Source of the DNA: an uncultured Maribacter sp.
GTDB lineage: Bacteria > Bacteroidota > Bacteroidia > Flavobacteriales > Flavobacteriaceae
Length of the DNA stretch: 36,047 nucleotides
Reading direction: 5' to 3'
Assembly (NCBI GenBank): GCA_938038975.1
Contig: CALHVP010000125.1
Span: forward strand, 1-36,047
In this document: positions 8,198 through 16,221 of the stretch, one piece after another
How the letters are laid out: the number at the start of each line of letters is the position of its first letter
Position numbering within the stretch: the stretch's first letter is position 1
Notes under the pieces: model-generated
Databases searched by the model: none
Told to the model about the DNA's origin: nothing
The model's input: the letters and a program-made list of their open reading frames with translations, nothing else
Translations under genes and position numbers: made by a program

Positions 8198-9334
8198 ATG
8201 GCGAAAGAAATTGAACCCATTGAAATCTCCACTGAAAAACATAGCAGCAAGTACAGAGGTGTTACATGTCTAAATTGTGGGCATCCTCTAGATATGAGCA
8301 ACAAGTACTGTCCTAATTGTTCACAGCTAAATAGTATAAAAAAACCATCTATAAAGGACTATCTTGAAGAGTTCTTTTCTAGTATGTTGTCTTATGATAC
8401 AAAAATATTTAAGACCCTAACTGCATTACTACTTAGGCCAGGGGAAATAACCCGCGATTACATCGCAGGTAAACGTATCTCTTACACCAATCCTTTTAGA
8501 TTCCTACTTAGCCTAGCCATCATTTATTTTTTACTAATGAGTTTTGCTGGCGATTATGAGCAATTAAATCGCTACGGCTTGGATTCACAAGAAGGGTTTT
8601 TAGAGATAAATGACGATACATTTGATAAAATTAATTTTGGAGATAATGAAGATGAGAAAAACGAACTAATTGCCCAACTAGATTCGTTGCATTTACAGGA
8701 ATTGATTAATGAAAGATCAAGGGTAAAAGATTCTGCAATTACAGCTAACCCAAAGAAACAACTTAAAAAGGCAGATGAGCTGTCCTTTATCCCAAGCCAT
8801 TTCAAGAAACAAGAGATATTTAGCTTATTAATAAAAAAAGATACTATTTATACTTTTGAAGAAGCAGAAAAAAAATACGCCTTGGAAGACACAAGAAGTA
8901 ACAAAGCAGCATTTAATGCTGCACGGAGTGTATGGAAAGCAAGAAAACAGCCAGGAGAGTTTATAAGTGACCTATTTTCTAAATTACCTTTTACTACATT
9001 TTTATTTCTACCGGCATTCGCTTTCTTTATTTGGCTGATCTATATCAGAAAAAAACATACATATACCGATCATTTAATCTTTAGCTTTCATAATCAATCC
9101 TTGTTATTTATCTTGCTCATTATTAGTTATCTAATCGATACTATATTTAAAACGAACAGCGTTCCCCTGTTCATTATTATTTTTGCATTCTACCTCTATA
9201 AGGCAATGCGAAATTTTTATGGACAAGGAAGATTTAAGACTATTGTTAAATACAGTATACTTAACACGATTTTCGTTATTTTAGCAGGAATAGGCGTGGT
9301 CCTACTTTTAACCGGCAGTTTTTTAACGTATTAA
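8198..9334 (+). CDS. DUF3667 zinc-ribbon membrane protein
   Basis: The N-terminus carries a four-cysteine zinc ribbon, CLNCGHPLDMSNKYCPNC, followed by the typical DUF3667 segment with LLRPGEITRDYIAGKR and YTNPFRFLLSL. Next come a first membrane helix (about residues 100-120), a long charged soluble insert (about 125-260), and a group of about four C-terminal helices, including the motif SFHNQS. Function of this family is unknown. It lies 11 bp after the Plug gene and 8 bp before apaG, so the three are probably co-transcribed. I see no catalytic motif. Confidence 0.85.
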   Translation: MAKEIEPIEISTEKHSSKYRGVTCLNCGHPLDMSNKYCPNCSQLNSIKKPSIKDYLEEFFSSMLSYDTKIFKTLTALLLRPGEITRDYIAGKRISYTNPFRFLLSLAIIYFLLMSFAGDYEQLNRYGLDSQEGFLEINDDTFDKINFGDNEDEKNELIAQLDSLHLQELINERSRVKDSAITANPKKQLKKADELSFIPSHFKKQEIFSLLIKKDTIYTFEEAEKKYALEDTRSNKAAFNAARSVWKARKQPGEFISDLFSKLPFTTFLFLPAFAFFIWLIYIRKKHTYTDHLIFSFHNQSLLFILLIISYLIDTIFKTNSVPLFIIIFAFYLYKAMRNFYGQGRFKTIVKYSILNTIFVILAGIGVVLLLTGSFLTY

Positions 9335-9342
9335 AAAGACTT

Positions 9343-9729
9343 ATGACAACACAGGTTACAAAAGGAATTAGAATATCGATAAACACTAGTTTTGAAGGAA
9401 CATTCTTCAAAAACTATAAAATGCACTATGCTTTTGGGTATACAATTACTATTGAAAACCAAAGCAAAGACACCGTTCAATTGACCTCTCGTCACTGGAA
9501 TATATATGATTCGCTAAACGATATGGAAACATTGGATGGCGAAGGAGTTATTGGCAAAAAGCCCATTATTCAACCAGGAGAATCTCACACTTATAATTCC
9601 GGATGCCTTTTAACTTCACCAATTGGTGCAATGAATGGCCATTACAATATGAGCAGCTTAAATTCTTCTGAGGAATTTAGAGTTTATATACCCACTTTTA
9701 AATTTAGTGCACAGTTTGCATTAAATTAA
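9343..9729 (+). CDS. apaG: ApaG-family protein (Co2+/Mg2+ efflux-associated)
   Basis: The whole 128-aa protein is the ApaG fold, an immunoglobulin/fibronectin III-like beta sandwich: TKGIRISINTSFEG at the start, TIENQSKDTVQLTSRHWNI in the middle, GVIGKKPIIQPGESHTYNSG and the closing LTSPIGAMNGHYNM. Length is typical (about 125 aa). ApaG is linked by genetics to cobalt/magnesium efflux and Ap4A metabolism in enterobacteria, but its biochemical role is not settled. It is the last gene of the Plug-DUF3667-apaG run. Confidence 0.92.
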   Translation: MTTQVTKGIRISINTSFEGTFFKNYKMHYAFGYTITIENQSKDTVQLTSRHWNIYDSLNDMETLDGEGVIGKKPIIQPGESHTYNSGCLLTSPIGAMNGHYNMSSLNSSEEFRVYIPTFKFSAQFALN

Positions 9730-9765
9730 GTATACCTTTTGTTATAAAACTAATCTTTCATTTTA

Positions 9766-9794
9766 GCCTGTAAACAGGTTTGTTTTCTTTTCTA
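9766..9794 (+). terminator. Weak terminator-like hairpin after apaG
   Basis: A short CCTG-TAAA-CAGG hairpin is followed by a T-rich run (TTTGTTTTCTTTT). The stem is only 4 bp, so this is a tentative call. The rest of 9795-9925 shows nothing I can name. Confidence 0.3.
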
Positions 9795-9925
9795 TCGTAT
9801 CACAAAGTATTGAAGACAAGATTAATTCCAACTTTCGTAGACACCACTAAATATGTAGTCGCACAAGAGGTATATTACGATAGTTTCAATCCTCTTTTTC
9901 ACTTTTAATTCTCACTTACTAAGCG

Positions 9926-9933
9926 TACCTTTG
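9926..9933 (+). promoter_or_regulatory. Bacteroidota -7 element (TACCTTTG) ahead of pruA
   Basis: TACCTTTG matches TAnnTTTG. The expected start of transcription is near 9939, giving a leader of roughly 24 bases. No clear -33 TTTG is seen. Confidence 0.5.
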
Positions 9934-9962
9934 TTTACATTTTAATTTTTAAAATTTTCACA

Positions 9963-11591
9963 ATGGGTAAAGGTTTTTTCCAAGTTCCAACAGCATTTAA
10001 TGAACCAATAAATAGCTTTGCTCCTGGTAGCCCAGAGAGAGAAGCGGTTCTAAAACAATATAAAGAATATTTTAACAGTACTGTAGATGTACCTATGTAT
10101 ATTGGGTCTAAGGAAGTTCGCACTGGCGACACAAGACCAATGTCACCTCCACACGATCACAAACATATAGTTGGTACGTACCACACAGCAGAAAAAAAAC
10201 ACGTTAGCGAAGCTATTCAAAACTGTCTAGACTCTAGAGAAGCTTGGGCGAACCTTACTTGGGAGCAGCGCGCAGCAATTTTCATGAAAGCTGCTGAATT
10301 ACTTGCTGGTCCTTATAGAGCAAAAATAAACGCTGCAACTATGATAGCGCAATCTAAAACCGTTCATCAGGCCGAAATAGATGCCGCATGCGAGTTTATA
10401 GATTTTCTAAGGTTTAACGTAGAATATATGACGCAGATTTATCAGGAACAACCTGATTCTGCTGAGGGTATTTGGAACCGAGTGGAATATAGACCTTTAG
10501 AAGGTTTTATTTACGCTATTACCCCATTCAATTTTACTGCAATTGCCGGAAATCTTCCTGCTAGTGCTGCTATGATGGGTAATGTCGTTGTATGGAAACC
10601 AAGTGATAGTCAGATTTTTTCAGCTAAAGTAATTGTAGATGTATTTAAAGAAGCTGGCTTACCAGATGGCGTTATAAACGTTGTTTACGGTGACCCTGTA
10701 ATGATTACAGATACCGTACTTGCTAGCCCAGATTTCGCAGGATTACACTTTACCGGCTCCACGCACGTCTTTAAAGAGTTATGGAAACAAATAGGAAATA
10801 ATATACATACCTATAAGACGTATCCAAAAATTGTAGGAGAAACAGGTGGTAAAGATTTTATAATAGCGCACCCATCCGCAAAACCTTCTCAAGTAGCAAC
10901 AGCGATTGTTAGAGGTTCATTTGAATTTCAAGGACAAAAATGTAGCGCAGCATCTAGAGTTTACTTACCTAAATCAACATCAAAGGAAATTCTGGAACTT
11001 GTTAAAAAAGACATCGCTTCTTTCAATACGCCTGGTTCACCTGAAGATTTATCTAATTTTATTACAGCAGTAATTCACGAAGGGTCTTTTGATAAGCTAG
11101 CCAGCTATATAGACCAAGCAAAAAAAGATACTACCGCTGAAGTCATTGCAGGTGGTAATTATGATAAATCAAAAGGGTACTTTATAGAACCAACTGTGAT
11201 ACTTACTACAGATCCAAAATACACTACAATGGAAACAGAACTTTTTGGACCCGTCGTAACCATTTATGTTTATGAAGATAAAGATTGGAGCGAAACACTT
11301 AAGTTAGTGGATGCTACATCAGAATATGCCTTAACTGGAGCAGTACTTTCAAAAGATAGATATGCTATTGATGAAGCTACTAAAGCACTTCAAAATTGCG
11401 CAGGTAATTTCTATATCAATGATAAACCAACTGGAGCTGTCGTAGGACAACAACCTTTTGGAGGAGCAAGAGCTTCTGGTACAAATGATAAAGCTGGATC
11501 AGCTCAAAACTTATTACGTTGGGTATCTCCTAGACTAATTAAAGAAACCTTTGTAACACCTGAAGATTACAGGTATCCTTTTTTAGGATAG
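9963..11591 (+). CDS. pruA: L-glutamate gamma-semialdehyde dehydrogenase (1-pyrroline-5-carboxylate dehydrogenase)
   Basis: Second step of proline degradation: oxidises glutamate semialdehyde to glutamate with NAD+. The 542-aa protein is a full-length, single-function enzyme of the aldehyde dehydrogenase superfamily. Visible motifs are AITPFNFTAIAGNLPASAA (cofactor entry), VWKPSD, FTGSTHVF, the catalytic glutamate in IVGETGGKDF, the catalytic cysteine in FQGQKCSAASR, and ELFGPVVTIYVY near the C-terminus. There is no PutA proline dehydrogenase domain; proline dehydrogenase would be encoded elsewhere. It has its own promoter-like element and tandem terminators, so it is probably monocistronic. 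Confidence 0.95.
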   Translation: MGKGFFQVPTAFNEPINSFAPGSPEREAVLKQYKEYFNSTVDVPMYIGSKEVRTGDTRPMSPPHDHKHIVGTYHTAEKKHVSEAIQNCLDSREAWANLTWEQRAAIFMKAAELLAGPYRAKINAATMIAQSKTVHQAEIDAACEFIDFLRFNVEYMTQIYQEQPDSAEGIWNRVEYRPLEGFIYAITPFNFTAIAGNLPASAAMMGNVVVWKPSDSQIFSAKVIVDVFKEAGLPDGVINVVYGDPVMITDTVLASPDFAGLHFTGSTHVFKELWKQIGNNIHTYKTYPKIVGETGGKDFIIAHPSAKPSQVATAIVRGSFEFQGQKCSAASRVYLPKSTSKEILELVKKDIASFNTPGSPEDLSNFITAVIHEGSFDKLASYIDQAKKDTTAEVIAGGNYDKSKGYFIEPTVILTTDPKYTTMETELFGPVVTIYVYEDKDWSETLKLVDATSEYALTGAVLSKDRYAIDEATKALQNCAGNFYINDKPTGAVVGQQPFGGARASGTNDKAGSAQNLLRWVSPRLIKETFVTPEDYRYPFLG

Positions 11592-11617
11592 TTAACTCAA
11601 GCTAAGAATAGCTCATA

Positions 11618-11637
11618 AGCGTTTAACGCTATTTTTT
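11618..11637 (+). terminator. First hairpin of tandem pruA terminators
   Basis: AGCGT-TTA-ACGCT stem-loop followed directly by ATTTTTT; an outer AATAGC/GCTATT pairing (11607-11633) can form instead. It lies about 27 bp after the pruA stop. Confidence 0.55.
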
Positions 11638-11647
11638 AACTACATTT

Positions 11648-11682
11648 AAAGGTCTTACCAGAAAATCTGGTGAGACCTTTTT
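11648..11682 (+). terminator. Second, stronger pruA terminator
   Basis: AAAGGTCT-x-ACCAG pairs with CTGGT-x-AGACCTTT around an AAAAT-type loop, ending in a T-run. The long stem makes this a confident intrinsic terminator just before the DinB-like gene. Confidence 0.8.
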
Positions 11683-11701
11683 AACTTAAACTACAACTAA
11701 A

Positions 11702-12214
11702 ATGAAAAAAACAATCTTAATAGCTATGTTAATGGTGGTATCCTTAACATATGCTCAAGACAAATTAGCACAATCTACCATCCAGGCCGTACTAACGGGA
11801 AATCAATCACAGGTAATTCAACTTGCAGAAGCATTTTCTGAAGAACAGTATGATTGGAGACCTTCCGAAGGAGTTAATTCTGTCGGCGACGCGCTTTTAC
11901 ATGTAGCTGGAGGAAATTACTTTCTAGCTTCCAAATTAGGTTTTCCACCACCAGCTGATGTAGATATGATGTCTCTTGGCAAAATCACAGGAAAAGAGAA
12001 TATTATAGCTGCTTTAAAAAAAAGCAATGCATTTGTTCTCGAGGCAATACTAATGGTATCCAATGAGGAACTTAACGAAGAAGTAGACTTTGGTTTTGCA
12101 AAAATGAATAAATTAGGTGGTCTACTAGCAATAATGGAACATAACGGAGAACATAAAGGACAATTAATTGCATATGCTAGGTCCAATGATGTTGTTCCGC
12201 CTTGGAGTAAATAA
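11702..12214 (+). CDS. Exported DinB-like four-helix metal-binding protein
   Basis: The 170-aa product has a signal peptide (MKKTILIAM... cut near TYAQ-D, residue 19) and a DinB/YfiT-type four-helix domain. The putative metal triad is H67 (in ALLHVAGG) plus H147 and H151 (in EHNGEHKGQ), the usual H...HxxxH pattern of the family. Members include thiol transferases and damage-inducible proteins, but most are uncharacterised, and this one should act outside the cytoplasm. It stands alone between two terminators. The specific substrate cannot be told from sequence. Confidence 0.85.
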   Translation: MKKTILIAMLMVVSLTYAQDKLAQSTIQAVLTGNQSQVIQLAEAFSEEQYDWRPSEGVNSVGDALLHVAGGNYFLASKLGFPPPADVDMMSLGKITGKENIIAALKKSNAFVLEAILMVSNEELNEEVDFGFAKMNKLGGLLAIMEHNGEHKGQLIAYARSNDVVPPWSK

Positions 12215-12249
12215 GTAGTTCACCTAGAAGCATTAATTATTATTAAAAC

Positions 12250-12298
12250 GGGGTCGCAATAATCTAATTTACTAGATTGGTTATTACGACTCCCTTTT
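12250..12298 (+). terminator. Terminator after the DinB-like gene
   Basis: A long imperfect hairpin whose base is GGGGTCG pairing with CGACTCCC, extended by an AT-rich stem (CAATAATC... GGTTATTA), followed by TTTT. Confidence 0.65.
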
Positions 12299-12404
12299 GC
12301 TTCTAATACTTACTAATTCTTCAAGATTTTCAAACAAATCTAAAAACTACACTAATCGCAAGCAACCTTATGAGCACTCTAACATCTTAAAACTAAAAAT
12401 CCTT

Positions 12405-12776
12405 ATGAAAAAGATATTAGCAGCAGCTTTCGTTTTAATAATTTCTCAGTCATGCAATAATGATGATGAAGGTTTACCAATTATCTCAGCATGTGATGTC
12501 ACTAATCCAATTGAGAATTTACCTTGGCTGAAGACTCAAGTAAACGAAATAATAGAAAACAAAAGCGATGTAGCTCCTTTCTTTTTTATAGAAATAGCAG
12601 AATATAGAGGAGAAACGATATTCATATCCAATAATTGCTGTGCAATTTGCGGAACCATTGTTCCAATTTATAATTGCAGCGGAGACTTATTGGGACTTTT
12701 AAATGATGAAATAAAAATTAACGAAGTCATTAACGTACAAACTATTTTCAGTAGACCAGATTCTACTTGTCAGTAA
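12405..12776 (+). CDS. Small cysteine-rich lipoprotein, function unknown
   Basis: I chose the ATG at 12405, giving 123 aa. The open frame extends upstream only through a TTG inside the preceding terminator. The N-terminus MKKILAAAFVLIISQSC is a lipoprotein signal with the lipid-anchored Cys at residue 17, followed by acidic NNDDEG, which in this phylum favours surface display. The mature part holds six further cysteines, clustered as NNCCAICG, YNCSG and a C-terminal STCQ, suggesting disulfides or metal binding. The ENLPWLK opening recalls the DUF6970-type proteins of Bacteroidota, but I cannot confirm that. No partner is apparent nearby; the next gene is convergent. Confidence 0.75.
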   Translation: MKKILAAAFVLIISQSCNNDDEGLPIISACDVTNPIENLPWLKTQVNEIIENKSDVAPFFFIEIAEYRGETIFISNNCCAICGTIVPIYNCSGDLLGLLNDEIKINEVINVQTIFSRPDSTCQ

Positions 12777-12812
12777 AATCATCAACCACAAATAGTTTAT
12801 CAGAACTCTTGA

Positions 12813-13448
12813 CTATCCTTTAAATTTAAGAGGCAAATAAACCACTTTTTTAGTTTCATAAAATTCTTCAGAAAAGTAGTCGGATAAGTTAAATATTTGA
12901 GCCGTCCGGTAATCCTTCAATTCTTCTTTTAAATCTCCACCTTTTAAGTATAATATCCCGTTTCGCTTATCATGCATGGATTCCTTTTTTATCTTTCCTT
13001 TTATCCAATGCACAAATGTAGGCATAGCAGCAACAGCTCTACTTACAATAAAATCAAATTGACCAGAGACCTCTTCAACCCTTGAATTAATTGTTTTTAC
13101 ATTGGTTAAACCTAAACCATCTACCACCTCATCGACAACTTTTATTTTTTTACCAATAGAATCGACTAAAGTAAATTTAACATTAGGAAACAATATCGCT
13201 AAAGGAACGCCTGGGAAACCTCCACCTGTTCCTACGTCTAGCACATCTGAATTATCTTTAAATTCCAAGATTTTTGCAATACCCAAAGAATGTAATACAT
13301 GGCGTATATACAGCTCATCTATATCCTTTCTAGAAACTACGTTTACTTTTTGGTTCCAATCTTTATACAACTCTTCCAAGTGAACAAATTGTGATTGCTG
13401 TTCTTTTGATAAATTGGGAAAATATTCAAATAGCCTTTGCGTTGTCAT
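12813..13448 (-). CDS. rsmG: 16S rRNA (guanine527-N7)-methyltransferase
   Basis: RsmG (GidB) methylates N7 of G527 in 16S rRNA using SAM; its loss gives low-level streptomycin resistance. The 211-aa protein has the family opening FEYFPNLSKEQQSQF, KVNVVSRKDIDELYIRHVLHS (cited as VVSRKDIDELY), the SAM-binding loop DVGTGGGFPGVPLAI, FTLVDSIGKKIKVVDEV, and FIVSRAVAAM. Length is standard. It is a single gene, convergent with the small lipoprotein and divergent from the desaturase; a near-match AATCTTTG reads towards it at about 13490-13497. Confidence 0.95.
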   Translation of the reverse strand: MTTQRLFEYFPNLSKEQQSQFVHLEELYKDWNQKVNVVSRKDIDELYIRHVLHSLGIAKILEFKDNSDVLDVGTGGGFPGVPLAILFPNVKFTLVDSIGKKIKVVDEVVDGLGLTNVKTINSRVEEVSGQFDFIVSRAVAAMPTFVHWIKGKIKKESMHDKRNGILYLKGGDLKEELKDYRTAQIFNLSDYFSEEFYETKKVVYLPLKFKG

Positions 13449-13451
13449 GCG

Positions 13452-13459
13452 TATCTTTG
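13452..13459 (+). promoter_or_regulatory. -7-like element (TATCTTTG) upstream of the desaturase
   Basis: TATCTTTG fits TAnnTTTG and would start transcription near 13466, giving a leader of about 100 bases ahead of the desaturase ATG. It sits only 4 bp from the divergent rsmG start, so a role for this site is less sure than for the others. Confidence 0.35.
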
Positions 13460-13568
13460 TAAAAAAACTAATTTAGTATATTGCTACTGCAAAGATTCCG
13501 TTTTTAATCAAGGTATCAAACTAAAACGAGGTCAATTGCGTTATATTTAAAGAAAAAGCTTATCATTT

Positions 13569-14669
13569 ATGGAAAAGAAAACCATTAGATTTTCAAGAAA
13601 AGATCCCGCACAATTTTTCAAAACGTTGAATGGAAGAGTCAACGACTACTTTAAAACGAATAAAATAAAAAAAACAGGTAACTGGAGATTACATATAAAA
13701 ACAATTGTAATGTTCACTTTGTTTTTAGCTCCTTACTTTTTAATTCTAACCCTAGGATTACCTAATTGGGCAAATTTACTATTAACCATAGTCATGGGAA
13801 TAGGTATGGCTGGTGTTGGAATGAATGTAATGCATGACGGCAACCATGGCGCTTATTCCAATAAAAAATGGGTGAATAAATTCATGGGAGGTAGTATTTA
13901 TATTCTTGCAGGTAACGTTTACAATTGGCAAGTTCAACATAATGTACTACATCATACCTATACAAACATCCACGAGCATGACGAAGATATGGAAGCAGGC
14001 AGAATTCTACGATTTTCAAAACATACGGAATGGAAAAAACATCATAAATTCCAGCATTTTTACTCTGTGCTACTTTATGGCTTATTAACCTTTAATTGGG
14101 CTATTACCACTGATTTTCAGCAGATGTATAGATATATGAAGCGTAAGTTATCCTATGGTAAATTACCTAGTGCTGCAACCAATTGGACAACATTACTCAT
14201 AACAAAGACGCTATATGTTACTATATGGATTGTTGTTCCAATGCTCTTTTTAGATATTGCATGGTATAAAATTCTACTTGGCTTTTTTGTGATGCACTAT
14301 GTAGCAGGAGTTATTTTGAGTGTAGTTTTTCAATTGGCTCATATTGTAGATGAAGCAGATACTCCATTACCTGACAATAGCGGCACCATGAAAAATACTT
14401 GGGCTATTCACCAGTTATTTACCACCGTAAATTTTGGCACAAAAAACAAAATAGTTAACTGGTTTACGGGCGGACTCAACCATCAAGTAGAGCATCATAT
14501 TTTTCCAAATATAAGTCATGTACACTACACCAACATTTCTAAAATTGTTAGGGAAACAGCTATGGAGTTTAACTTGCCATACAACGAATACAAAACAACA
14601 AGAAAGGCTATTATATCTCACTTTACGCATTTAAAAGAATTAGGTAAACAACCAGCTTTGCAGGTGTAA
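13569..14669 (+). CDS. Membrane acyl-lipid/acyl-CoA fatty-acid desaturase
   Basis: A 366-aa integral membrane di-iron desaturase. The three histidine boxes are intact: HDGNH at 89-93, HNVLHH at 124-129 and QVEHH at 306-310, with hydrophobic segments around residues 45-85 and 215-255. The order and the QxxHH third box are those of the COG3239 group (delta-type front-end/linoleoyl-CoA-like desaturases), which introduces double bonds in membrane lipids, commonly for cold adaptation. There is no cytochrome b5 domain, so electrons must come from a separate ferredoxin or b5. Position of the double bond cannot be predicted from sequence. Confidence 0.9.
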   Translation: MEKKTIRFSRKDPAQFFKTLNGRVNDYFKTNKIKKTGNWRLHIKTIVMFTLFLAPYFLILTLGLPNWANLLLTIVMGIGMAGVGMNVMHDGNHGAYSNKKWVNKFMGGSIYILAGNVYNWQVQHNVLHHTYTNIHEHDEDMEAGRILRFSKHTEWKKHHKFQHFYSVLLYGLLTFNWAITTDFQQMYRYMKRKLSYGKLPSAATNWTTLLITKTLYVTIWIVVPMLFLDIAWYKILLGFFVMHYVAGVILSVVFQLAHIVDEADTPLPDNSGTMKNTWAIHQLFTTVNFGTKNKIVNWFTGGLNHQVEHHIFPNISHVHYTNISKIVRETAMEFNLPYNEYKTTRKAIISHFTHLKELGKQPALQV

Positions 14670-14692
14670 ACTAAGATTTTCTTCAGGGTATC

Positions 14693-14762
14693 AATAGCTC
14701 AATAATCTACTTGTGTATTTTTTATAAAATATAGATTTTGATTATTGAGCTATTCTTTTTTT
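14693..14762 (+). terminator. Long inverted-repeat terminator after the desaturase
   Basis: AATAGCTCAATAATC at 14693-14707 pairs perfectly, over 15 bp, with GATTATTGAGCTATT at 14740-14754, followed by a run of Ts. The 32-base AT-rich loop is unusually long for an intrinsic terminator. Confidence 0.7.
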
Positions 14763-14835
14763 AACTATTAACAAACTGCATACAAATAGTTAATAATCAA
14801 TTGATTTTTAGAGCAACAGAGAATTACAAATGTTT

Positions 14836-14843
14836 TAATTTTG
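14836..14843 (+). promoter_or_regulatory. -7-like element (TAATTTTG) upstream of the aminotransferase
   Basis: TAATTTTG matches TAnnTTTG; the predicted start near 14849 would leave a leader of about 75 bases. No matching -33 element is evident. The rest of the 255-bp gap holds only the desaturase terminator. Confidence 0.35.
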
Positions 14844-14924
14844 AATTCTCTAGGCACATACAAGTTTCCTATTGCCGCTGAAGTAAGTTTAGTACAGACA
14901 TGGAAATAATAAATTAATAGTATT

Positions 14925-16112
14925 ATGAGCAACCAACTATCGGACAGAATTAACAATGTAACTCCCTCTGCAACTCTAGAAATGGCAGCAAAAGCTCGAG
15001 AATTAAGAGCTTTAGGTAAAGACATAATTGGACTAAGCTTAGGCGAGCCAGATTTTGAGATTCCTGATTACATTAAGGATGCAGCTATTAAGGCAGTAAA
15101 AGATGGATATAATTCGTACACGCCAGTTGATGGTTATGTTGAGTTAAAAACCGCAATTATCACTAAGTTCAAAAGGGATAATAATTTAAGTTATGAAGCA
15201 CCACAAATTGTAGTTTCTACTGGCGCTAAGCAATCGCTTTATAATGTTGCGCAAGTAGTTTTAAACAAATGAGATGAAGTAATTCTTCCATGTCCATATT
15301 GGGTAAGCTATTCTGATATTGTAAAACTAGCGGATGGCACCCCAGTTGAGGTACCAACGGAACTAGAAAACGATTTTAAGATGACGCCTCAACAATTAGA
15401 AGCGGCCATTACTCCTAATACAAAAATGCTCTGGTATAGCTCTCCTTGTAATCCAAGCGGATCTATATATAGCAGAGAAGAATTAAGAGCTTTGGCAGAT
15501 GTTTTAAAGAAACACCCACAAATCATTGTTGTAAGTGATGAAATTTATGAACATATAAATTACGGAGTAACGCCTCACGCTTCCATGGCTGAATTTGCGG
15601 ACATGTACGACCGTACTGTCACGGTTAACGGTGTAGCAAAAGCTTTTGCGATGACTGGTTGGCGTATTGGTTTTATTGGAGCTCCAGCATATATAGCACG
15701 TGCTTGCAACAAACTACAAGGACAAGTAACCAGTGGTGCAAACTGTATAGCACAACGTGCTGTTATTACAGCATTAGAAGAGTCACCGGACCGCATCAGT
15801 TACATGGTTGACGAATTCAAAGAAAGAAGAAAATTAATTTTAGGCCTACTAAAAGAAATAGATGGCTTTGTATGTAATGAACCAGAGGGTGCATTTTATG
15901 TATTCCCAGACGTTACTGCTTTTTTTGGCAAAACGTTGAATGGGAGAACGATTAGTAATGCATCTGACTTTTCAATGTACTTACTAGAACAAGCTAACGT
16001 TGCTACAGTTACAGGCGATGCTTTCGGAAATGGTAATTGTATTCGTATATCCTACGCAGCCTCTGAAAAGGAAATTAGAGAAGCTGTTTCAAGAATTAAA
16101 GCCGTGCTTTAA
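14925..16112 (+). pseudogene. Aspartate-type class I aminotransferase interrupted by an in-frame TGA
   Basis: The reading frame encodes a complete PLP-dependent aminotransferase (396 codons including the internal stop) except for one TGA at 15270-15272, codon 116. On either side the frame is intact and well conserved: SLGEPDFEIPDYIK, STGAKQSLYNV before it, and DEVILPCPYW, SSPCNPSGSIY, VSDEIYEH, the PLP lysine in NGVAKAFAMTGWRIG (about residue 239) and a C-terminal NCIRISYA after it. Relatives have a glycine there (NKGDEVILP), so GGA to TGA, a single substitution, explains it. The enzyme would interconvert aspartate and oxaloacetate. No frameshift, deletion or further decay is seen, so a recent mutation or a sequencing error are both possible. 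The first part alone is 115 aa; the ATG at 15381 would give a 243-aa C-terminal fragment. Confidence 0.85.
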
Positions 16113-16140
16113 ATAACCTCCTAGATTCAATTATAAAAGC

Positions 16141-16174
16141 AAAACCTCAGCTGTACTTACAACTGAGGTTTTTT
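16141..16174. terminator. Bidirectional-looking terminator between the aminotransferase and trkH
   Basis: AACCTCAG-x-TGT pairs with ACA-x-CTGAGGTT around a short loop, with TTTTTT on the plus side and a matching A-run and T-rich stretch for the minus side. It can serve both convergent genes. Confidence 0.8.
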
Positions 16175-16221
16175 CATACACTAAACTGTACGGAGCTAAG
16201 AGTTAAACAAATTTCAATTCA

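Noticed and set aside
12297-12404. TTG-started N-terminal extension of the small lipoprotein
   Set aside because: The extension begins in a terminator and would bury the clear lipoprotein signal peptide 36 residues inside the protein.
14768-15025. Minus-strand 85-codon frame overlapping the aminotransferase start
   Set aside because: It is antisense to conserved N-terminal aminotransferase sequence, and its remainder covers the promoter gap; no family resemblance.
15270-15272. TGA recoding as selenocysteine or tryptophan
   Set aside because: Relatives have glycine, not Cys or Trp, at this site; no SECIS-like hairpin is seen after it; TGA ends the VF530 gene elsewhere in the window, and TGG is used for Trp.
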